Assembly: GCA_007135995.1 (NCBI GenBank)
Contig: SLHU01000199.1
Coordinates: 1-6,417 of the forward strand
From: Clostridiales bacterium
GTDB taxonomy: Bacteria; Bacillota; Clostridia; Saccharofermentanales; UBA5734
Length of the DNA stretch: 6,417 nt
Direction of reading: 5' to 3'
The notes beneath the pieces are model-generated. The model made no database searches, was not told where the DNA came from, and saw nothing but the letters and a program-made list of their open reading frames with translations. Within the stretch, counting starts at the first letter, position 1. Every line of letters begins with the position of its first letter. Of the stretch, positions 1 through 5,600 are shown piece by piece. A program made the position numbers and the translations under genes.

Positions 1-44
1 GATACAATGTATTAATCAATAGAAGACAGCGCCATGAGGTCAAC

Positions 45-52
45 AGGAGGTG
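45..52 (+). promoter_or_regulatory. Shine-Dalgarno site of the methyltransferase gene
   Basis: AGGAGGTG is a full-strength match to the 16S rRNA anti-Shine-Dalgarno sequence. Its AGGAGG core ends five bases before the ATG at 56. This decides the start: the in-frame GTG at 50 lies inside the ribosome binding site itself and is therefore an unlikely start. Confidence 0.85.
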
Positions 53-55
53 CTT

Positions 56-907
56 ATGATTGATCAGCTCTTGACACAGCTACATATCTGGCAGAATAAG
101 CCAGTGCTTTTTGCTCCAGGTGAACCGCGCTTTTGGGATGATCCGCATATATCGCAGTCGATGCTGGAATCGCATCTGGACGACCGTCATGAGGCTGCCA
201 GTCGTCAGTCTCAAGTGATAGAGAAAACAGTTCAGCACTGGCTTGGCAGCGGCCTGGTTAAGCCCGGTGATCGTCTGTTGGATCTGGGCTGCGGCCCGGG
301 ATTATACGCTCAGCAGCTCAGCTTGGCTGGTGTTAATGTAACCGGAGTAGATATTTCAGAAAATTCGCTGCGGTACGCCATAAAAAGAGCAAAGGCGCAG
401 GATTTGGATATAGACTATCGGCTGATCAATTTTTTAGACCTTGATGAAAAAGAGTCTTATGATGTTATCATTCAGGTTTATGGTGAGTTAAACACATTTT
501 CAGATCCTGTGAGAGATAAGCTTATGTCAGTGATTGGCCGCGCATTAAAGCCCGGGGGCCGTTTCATTTTCGATTTGAGCACGCGTCATCTTCGCTCTAA
601 GCAAAAAACTGGCAGCAGCTGGTTTGTGGAAGATACAGGCTTCTGGCGGCCTCACAGGCATCTTGTTTTAGAACAGAACTTCGATTATCCGCAGCACGAT
701 GTCTGGCTGGATCAATATATAGTTGCCGATCATGAAGATGTAAAAATATATCGTAATTGGTTTCACGACTACCAGCTGGATACAATTCAGCCAGTGCTCA
801 GTCATCTGGGATATACAATACAGCATGTCTGGGATGACCTCGCCGGCAGTGATTATACAGAGGATGGCGACTGGCTGGGACTAGTTGTAACGAACGACAA
901 AAGGTAA
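56..907 (+). CDS. class I SAM-dependent methyltransferase, substrate unknown
   Basis: The 283-residue product is a predicted soluble, cytoplasmic enzyme that transfers a methyl group from S-adenosylmethionine; no signal peptide or membrane segment is visible. The Rossmann-type methyltransferase fold shows in order. Motif I is LLDLGCGPG at residues 74-82. The acidic ribose-binding residue is D99 in GVDIS. Motif II lies around 135-148 (YDVIIQVYGELNTF) and motif III is LKPGGRFIFD at 164-173. The N-terminal block PGEPRFWDDPHIS, followed by ML..HL and AASR (about residues 21-50), resembles a family I know from anaerobic Bacillota. The C-terminal part (EDGDWLGLVV) is typical of the same group. The acceptor cannot be deduced: small molecules, tRNA and protein are all possible. 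The gene lies 281 bases upstream of sbcD on the same strand with no obvious terminator between them, so co-transcription is possible but not shown. The fold is sure; the exact family is inference. Confidence 0.93.
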   Translation: MIDQLLTQLHIWQNKPVLFAPGEPRFWDDPHISQSMLESHLDDRHEAASRQSQVIEKTVQHWLGSGLVKPGDRLLDLGCGPGLYAQQLSLAGVNVTGVDISENSLRYAIKRAKAQDLDIDYRLINFLDLDEKESYDVIIQVYGELNTFSDPVRDKLMSVIGRALKPGGRFIFDLSTRHLRSKQKTGSSWFVEDTGFWRPHRHLVLEQNFDYPQHDVWLDQYIVADHEDVKIYRNWFHDYQLDTIQPVLSHLGYTIQHVWDDLAGSDYTEDGDWLGLVVTNDKR

Positions 908-1029
908 AACAGCCCTGTCTGACAAGTTTGATCTGCGCATCAATCCTGGTGGTTCAGTCTGTTCTTCATGTGACCGCTGCAGCTATGCTCCTGCTCTTTC
1001 ACTGTACCTGTCACTAACGCTGTTTTCTC

Positions 1030-1049
1030 ATCAGCGCTTCGCTGCTGAT
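1030..1049. repeat. 6-bp perfect inverted repeat (possible hairpin)
   Basis: ATCAGC and GCTGAT form a perfect 6-bp stem around an 8-base loop. An alternative pairing inside the same stretch uses CAGCG and CGCTG with a 3-base loop. There is no T-run on either strand, so it does not look like an intrinsic terminator. It lies about 65 bases upstream of the putative sbcD -10 box and could equally be a chance palindrome. Confidence 0.35.
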
Positions 1050-1061
1050 ATACTGATCAAC

Positions 1062-1076
1062 CTGATTCAGGAAGAT
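1062..1076 (+). repeat. 15-bp direct repeat, left copy
   Basis: CTGATTCAGGAAGAT is identical to 2545-2559 near the 3' end of sbcD. The match ends exactly at 15 bases on both sides. In both places it falls in an open frame reading Leu-Ile-Gln-Glu-Asp, although the left copy has no start codon. The copies are 1483 bases apart and bracket almost all of sbcD. Confidence 0.6.
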
Positions 1077-1113
1077 GCACTCAGGTCCATTTCCGTTTGG
1101 ACTCTTTGTTCTG

Positions 1114-1119
1114 TATAAT
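1114..1119 (+). promoter_or_regulatory. putative -10 box of an sbcD promoter
   Basis: TATAAT matches the sigma-70/sigma-A -10 consensus exactly and sits 69 bases before the preferred sbcD start. At the right spacing upstream (17-18 bases) only weak -35 candidates exist: TTCCGT at 1091-1096 or TTTCCG at 1090-1095. A TG precedes the hexamer directly but is not in the standard extended -10 position (TGnTATAAT). A promoter for sbcDC here is plausible but rests on the -10 alone. No clear LexA-type operator was seen. Confidence 0.4.
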
Positions 1120-1177
1120 CAACGGTAAGTTCAGATGATGAAATATCACTGTGACAGCGAATAAGACTGAGGATTCC

Positions 1178-1183
1178 AGGTGA
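1178..1183 (+). promoter_or_regulatory. Shine-Dalgarno site deciding the sbcD start
   Basis: AGGTGA pairs with the 16S anti-Shine-Dalgarno sequence and ends five bases before the ATG at 1189. The alternative GTG start at 1180 lies inside this element. That GTG has its own weaker GAGGA at 1169-1173, so a nine-base longer protein cannot be excluded. Confidence 0.6.
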
Positions 1184-1188
1184 TTCAT

Positions 1189-2574
1189 ATGGTACAAGAA
1201 AAAAACGAAAAGCCTTTGCTTACGGTTTTACATACCTCAGACTGGCATCTGGGGCGCAGTTTGTATGGCAGGCGCCGATACGACGAATTTGAGGCGTTTT
1301 TGTCATGGCTGGCAGAGACGATCCGGCAAAGGCACGTTGATGTTCTTCTCGTTTCGGGTGATATCTTTGACACGACAACACCGAGCAACAGAGCACAAGA
1401 GCTGTATTACCGGTTTTTATGCGAAGCAGCGGCCTCTGACTGCAGACATGTTGTGATCACTGCCGGTAATCATGATTCGCCATCATTCCTGGAAGCGCCT
1501 CAGGCGCTGCTGAAAGTCATGGATATTCATGTGATCGGCAGCATCAGTGATCGGCCGGAAGATGAAGTGCTGGTTTTGCGAAACAGCGGCGGTAAACCGG
1601 AATTGATTGTCTGCGCCGTGCCTTATCTGCGTGACCGTGACATCAGGCTGGCTGAAGCAGGAGAGAGTCTTGAGGACAAGGAACGAAAACTGGCAGCTGG
1701 TATTCGGGAGCATTATGCTCAGGTCATGTCTCTGGCGCTGGAAGAACACCAGCAGCTTGTGGCTGAGAAGTTTCAGCCCACGGAGCAGACTGATGCGGAC
1801 AGGGAAAACATTCATCTGCCCGGCAGTGAGCACACGCCTCAGCTTCAATTGACAACCCAGATGCATGAACAGGCAGACGCAGCGATAAACGACCTTCCGA
1901 TTATCTGTATGGGTCACCTTTTTACGGCCGGGGGAAAAACAACAGATGGTGATGGTGTCAGGGAACTATACGTGGGCTCACTGGCTCATGTGACTGCTGA
2001 TATTTTTTCAGATCGTTTGGCCTACGTTGCTTTGGGCCATCTGCATATCGCCCAGAGAATCGGCGGGACAAATCATATACGCTACTGCGGTTCACCTTTG
2101 CCGATGGGGTTTGGTGAAGCCAGGCAGCAAAAGTGTGTCTGTGAAATTAATGTAACATCTGCTGGAGCTGATGTTTGTCAGATTCAGGTGCCTGCTTTTC
2201 AAACGCTTGAGCAGATCAGCGGAGATTTGACGCAGATTCTGGCGAAAATCGAGCTGTTGTCAAAGTCCAGTACGCCTGTCTGGCTTGAAATTATCTATGA
2301 TGGCATCGATGTGGTCACCGATCTTCGTGAAAAACTGGAATCAGCGGTTGAAGGCAAAAACATTGAGATTTTACGCATCAAGAACAATCGTCTGGCTGAA
2401 CGGGTGCTGGAACCTGGCCGTCACGATGAGACGCTTGATGATCTGACACCGGCAGATGTTTTTCAGCGTTGCCTTGACGCGCATCAGATCAGCCAGGAGC
2501 AGCGGCCTTCCTTGCAGCAGGCTTATAACGAGACGATTGCAGCACTGATTCAGGAAGATACAAGGGCTGAGTAG
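1189..2574 (+). CDS. sbcD: SbcD, nuclease subunit of the SbcCD (Mre11-Rad50-type) complex
   Basis: A 461-residue calcineurin-like phosphoesterase. With SbcC it acts in the cytoplasm as an ATP-dependent double-strand exonuclease and single-strand endonuclease that opens hairpins and processes blocked DNA ends (known for the family). The metal-binding motifs appear in order: DWHLG (18-22), SGDIFD (56-61), GNHDS (93-97), the MGH motif with H243, and GHLH (283-286), followed by CGSPLP (300-305). The C-terminal capping region follows, with PVWLEI at 363-368 and an LAERVL...ETLDDLTPADVF block at 402-425; both match my memory of E. coli SbcD. The protein is longer than the roughly 400-residue E. coli enzyme, mainly because of a polar insertion at about 188-234 between the third and fourth motifs. 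ATG 1189 is preferred over GTG 1180 because AGGTGA is well placed for it. sbcC follows after a 109-base gap rather than the usual overlap or very short spacing. Confidence 0.97.
   Translation: MVQEKNEKPLLTVLHTSDWHLGRSLYGRRRYDEFEAFLSWLAETIRQRHVDVLLVSGDIFDTTTPSNRAQELYYRFLCEAAASDCRHVVITAGNHDSPSFLEAPQALLKVMDIHVIGSISDRPEDEVLVLRNSGGKPELIVCAVPYLRDRDIRLAEAGESLEDKERKLAAGIREHYAQVMSLALEEHQQLVAEKFQPTEQTDADRENIHLPGSEHTPQLQLTTQMHEQADAAINDLPIICMGHLFTAGGKTTDGDGVRELYVGSLAHVTADIFSDRLAYVALGHLHIAQRIGGTNHIRYCGSPLPMGFGEARQQKCVCEINVTSAGADVCQIQVPAFQTLEQISGDLTQILAKIELLSKSSTPVWLEIIYDGIDVVTDLREKLESAVEGKNIEILRIKNNRLAERVLEPGRHDETLDDLTPADVFQRCLDAHQISQEQRPSLQQAYNETIAALIQEDTRAE
2545..2559 (+). repeat. 15-bp direct repeat, right copy
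   Basis: This copy is identical to 1062-1076 and codes for LIQED, five codons that end five codons before the sbcD stop. Confidence 0.6.
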
Positions 2575-2626
2575 CAGCGCCGCCATCTGCCATACAATGA
2601 TCGATAGAAACATCAGGTTAAGAAAG

Positions 2627-2644
2627 GGGAATGCCGCTCTTCCC
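2627..2644. repeat. small inverted repeat over the leader ORF start
   Basis: GGGAA and TTCCC form a 5-bp stem with an 8-base loop. In RNA it would cover the start codon and G-rich stretch of the 18-codon ORF at 2631. The stem is short enough to arise by chance. Confidence 0.2.
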
Positions 2645-2687
2645 GCCACCAATCAAAGTGGGTTTCTGCGGCTGTGACATATCATGA
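2631..2687 (+). CDS. candidate 18-codon leader peptide ORF coupled to sbcC
   Basis: The ORF encodes MPLFPPPIKVGFCGCDIS. Its TGA stop (2685-2687) overlaps the sbcC ATG (2684-2686) as ATGA, the arrangement typical of translational coupling. The peptide contains Pro-Pro-Pro at positions 5-7, a class of tract known to slow ribosomes and to need EF-P. Against it being real: the purine-rich AAAGGGG (2623-2629) ends only one base before the ATG, which is too close for a good ribosome binding site, and an ORF this short is easily random. In its favour: sbcC has no recognisable Shine-Dalgarno sequence of its own, so coupled entry would explain how it is translated. This is an inference from arrangement only; I recognise no homologue. 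Confidence 0.25.
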   Translation: MPLFPPPIKVGFCGCDIS

Positions 2688-5600
2688 AAATCCGACAGAT
2701 CCGCTTTAAGAATTTAAATTCTCTGGTGGGGGAATGGCAAATTGATCTGACACATCCTGCCTATGCGTCAAATGGCATTTTCGCCATAACCGGACCGACC
2801 GGTTCCGGAAAATCGACCATTCTTGACGCGATCTGCCTGGCTTTATATGGACGGACACCCAGGCTGAACAGGATCTCAAAAAGCAGTAATGAAATAATGT
2901 CGCGCCAAACGGGTGAATGCTTCGCTGAGGTATGTTTTGAAACAAAAAAGGGCCATTTCCGCTGTCACTGGAGCCAGCACCGTGCCAGAAGGCGTCCTGA
3001 GGGTGATCTGCAGGCACCCAAACATGAGATTGCCAACGCGCTGACGGATGAAGTGTACGAGGCGAAGCTTCGCGGTGTCGCTGAGCAGATAGAGGAAATG
3101 ACCGGTATGGATTTTGACCGGTTTACGCGGTCGATGCTGCTGGCTCAGGGTGGCTTTGCCGCTTTTTTGCAAGCCGGCGCCGATGAGCGGGCACCGATTC
3201 TTGAGCAGATTACAGGTACGGGCATTTACAGTCAGATCTCTATATCAGTTCATGAGCGGTATGCTGAAGAGCGAAAAAGGCAGGCAATGATGCAAGCCGA
3301 ACTGGATGGTTTTGATTTGCTGTCACCGGAGTCTGAAAAGGAACTGGCTGATTTGTTGCAGCAAAAACTGAAACAAGAACAGTGTCTGAATCAGCAGCTG
3401 AACAGCCTAAAACTCAAAATCGGCTGGATCGAGCGTATCAGCAAACTGGAAGCTGACCTGGCCGGGCTTGAAGCAACAGAGAAGACGCTGGCACAGCGGC
3501 TGAAAGACTTTAAACCAGACCGGATAAAACTCGAGATGGCAAATAAAGCACTTGAATTGTCGGCTGAACACGCGAATCTGATGTCTGTCCGGCGTGCTCA
3601 GGAAAAGGATCTGCATCAGATAAAGTTGCTTCAAAGTCAACTGCCTGAAAAAGAAAAGCTGTCCCGGGAGGCTGCAGAGGCGGTTCAGCAAGTTGAAAAA
3701 AGACTTGAACTGGCACGAAATGAACGAAAGCAGCTGATGCCATATCTTAAAAAAGTTCGCGGTCTTGATCAGGAAATGAAAAATATCAACCGTCAAATGA
3801 AAGAAAGCAAAGATCGTCTCATTGAATACAACAGTGCAGAAAAGCAGATGATAGACAAACAGATACACGGCAAGGCAGATTGTGATCAAGCGATGTCAGC
3901 ATTAACCAACATTAACGGCCTGCTTGCGGAAAGCCAGATTGATGAGCAGCTTGTCGAGCAGTTGGCGGGTATGCAAAGCCGTGCTGAGAACCTGCAGGCG
4001 AACTGGCGACGGCTGGGTGATCTTTCAAAAACCCTCATAGATGCTGAAAAGAAAGTGAAGACGTGTGAAAAAGATCTGACCGAAAAGCAACATCGATCAG
4101 AAAAGCAGGCTGAGGCATCTGCGGCTTTCCATGAACAGCTAGATCAAAAGCAGGATGCGCTGAATGCTGTTTTGTGCGGATCATCTATCACTGAGTACAG
4201 AAACCATTTATCCGCGTTAGCAGACAAAAAACAGCTGATGGAAAGGATTGCCGAGGCTGTTTCGGTCCGGCAACGCTCAAGTTTGCTTTTGCAGTCTGCG
4301 ATGGAAAAGCAGCAGAAAATTGAGACGCAGCGAAAAACGATCGCATCTGAACTAAGTAAGACGAGTAAAAAACAGGAGGGCTGTGAAAAGGACATCAGCC
4401 ATCTGGAAAAGCAGCTGCTGCTGGTTAAACGCATAGAGGATCTGGAAAAGCTGCGGCATCAGCTCCATGATGGTGAACCTTGTCCGCTGTGCGGCGCGCT
4501 TGAGCATCCTTATACGGAAGGCCAGATCCCGAAAATGGATGAAACGCAGGCACTGCTTCTGGAAAAGCGTCTGGAGCAAAACTTAATAAGAAAAGAATGG
4601 TCGGGGCTGCAGATCAGCCAGGCGGAAAACAGCAAAGATCTTGAGCAGGTTGTTTCTGACCAAAAAGAACAGACTGAAATGATTTTGTCACAAAGCCAGA
4701 AGCTGCAGACGTACGCAGCGCTTCTGGCCCGCTCATTTATATTTCCAGCCAGTGAAACAAGCCTTGCCATCAGACAGGCAGACTGGTTCAAAGCTGCACT
4801 AACAGGTGCGCCGGCAGAGCAAGGAAATAAAAAAGATAAAGAGGATAAAGAGAATAAAGTGAATAAAGAAGAAAAAGACGCCGAAAGGCTAAAGAAATGG
4901 CTGGCCGGTCGAGCATCGGACAAACCTTTATCTGAGCGCGATTGGCCAGCGCTTAATCGCCAGCTGCGAGATCACCTTCTGGCTCAGCTGTCTGATCTTT
5001 CTTCGGTTCAGCCTCCTGCCGGCCTGCACCAGGATCAGGTCTTTACAGAACAGTTGAGATCGCATTTGCTTGATCCTGCTGAAATAATCAACCAGAATAG
5101 TTCGGCTCAACAGCGGCCAATCGCTGATGAGATAAACCGGATGCAAGTCACAGATACCGGACATCAGAGATGGCAGTCGGATGAAGAGGATCGGCTGGCA
5201 GACAGTCTGGCTGCTTATCGGATCTGGACCGTTTATGAAGTAAGCTTTTTGACGCACCTGATACAGCAGGCAGAAACACTTGATGAAGCGATCAGGCAGC
5301 TGCGCGGTCAGTCTGATGCAATAAACAAACAGACCGTAAAGGCAGATAACGACACACTGGAAGCGGTCCATCAAAAAAACGCAGCGATGCAAACGCTTCA
5401 TCAGCTGCAAAAAGAGCAAAAAGAGCTTGCCGGGCATGCTGAGCGGACGTCCCGGCAACTGCTGACCTGGCTTGAGCCGTTTGGAGCAGAGCAGATTGAA
5501 CAGGCAAATATCGACCAGGTGATGCAGTCTTTGTCGGATAGGCGCCGGCAATGGCAGGAGCGGCAGAAACAATCGGGTGTTTTGCAGCAGCGGGTTTCCA

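Larger units (their letters stand above)
908..1188 (+). other. intergenic region between methyltransferase gene and sbcD
   Basis: I see no convincing gene here. Candidate short ORFs at 985-1017, 1075-1128 and 1135-1164 code for only 9-17 residues and none has a well-spaced ribosome binding site. One frame stays open from 891 to 1118 but has no ATG, GTG or TTG. The stretch contains a consensus -10 hexamer, a 6-bp inverted repeat at 1030-1049, and one copy of a 15-bp repeat shared with the 3' end of sbcD. No hairpin followed by a run of T is present, so I cannot place a terminator for the methyltransferase gene. Confidence 0.7.

Noticed and set aside
3..8. TACAAT as a -10 box for the methyltransferase gene
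   Set aside because: A -35 element would lie outside the window and the hexamer alone is weak evidence.
34..63. Nine-codon ORF (ATG 34) overlapping the methyltransferase start
   Set aside because: It has no upstream ribosome binding site in a suitable position, and it runs through the ribosome binding site of the next gene; it is probably chance.
1075..1128. 17-codon ORF MHSGPFPFGLFVLYNQR upstream of sbcD
   Set aside because: The AGGA before it ends only two bases from the ATG, and the ORF spans the putative -10 box, so it would not be on a transcript started there.
1141..1160. Possible LexA-like operator or palindrome around CTGTGACAG
   Set aside because: It is only a four-base half-site palindrome and matches neither the GAAC-N4-GTTC nor the CTG-N10-CAG SOS box pattern.
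1483..1917. Minus-strand open frame of 144 codons
   Set aside because: It is fully antisense to sbcD, whose motifs prove the coding strand, and no conserved features are visible.
3407..3889. Minus-strand open frame of 160 codons rich in Phe and Leu
   Set aside because: It is a shadow of the sbcC coiled-coil region: Lys, Glu and Gln codons read on the other strand give Phe, Leu and Ser. The apparent hydrophobicity is not evidence for a membrane protein.
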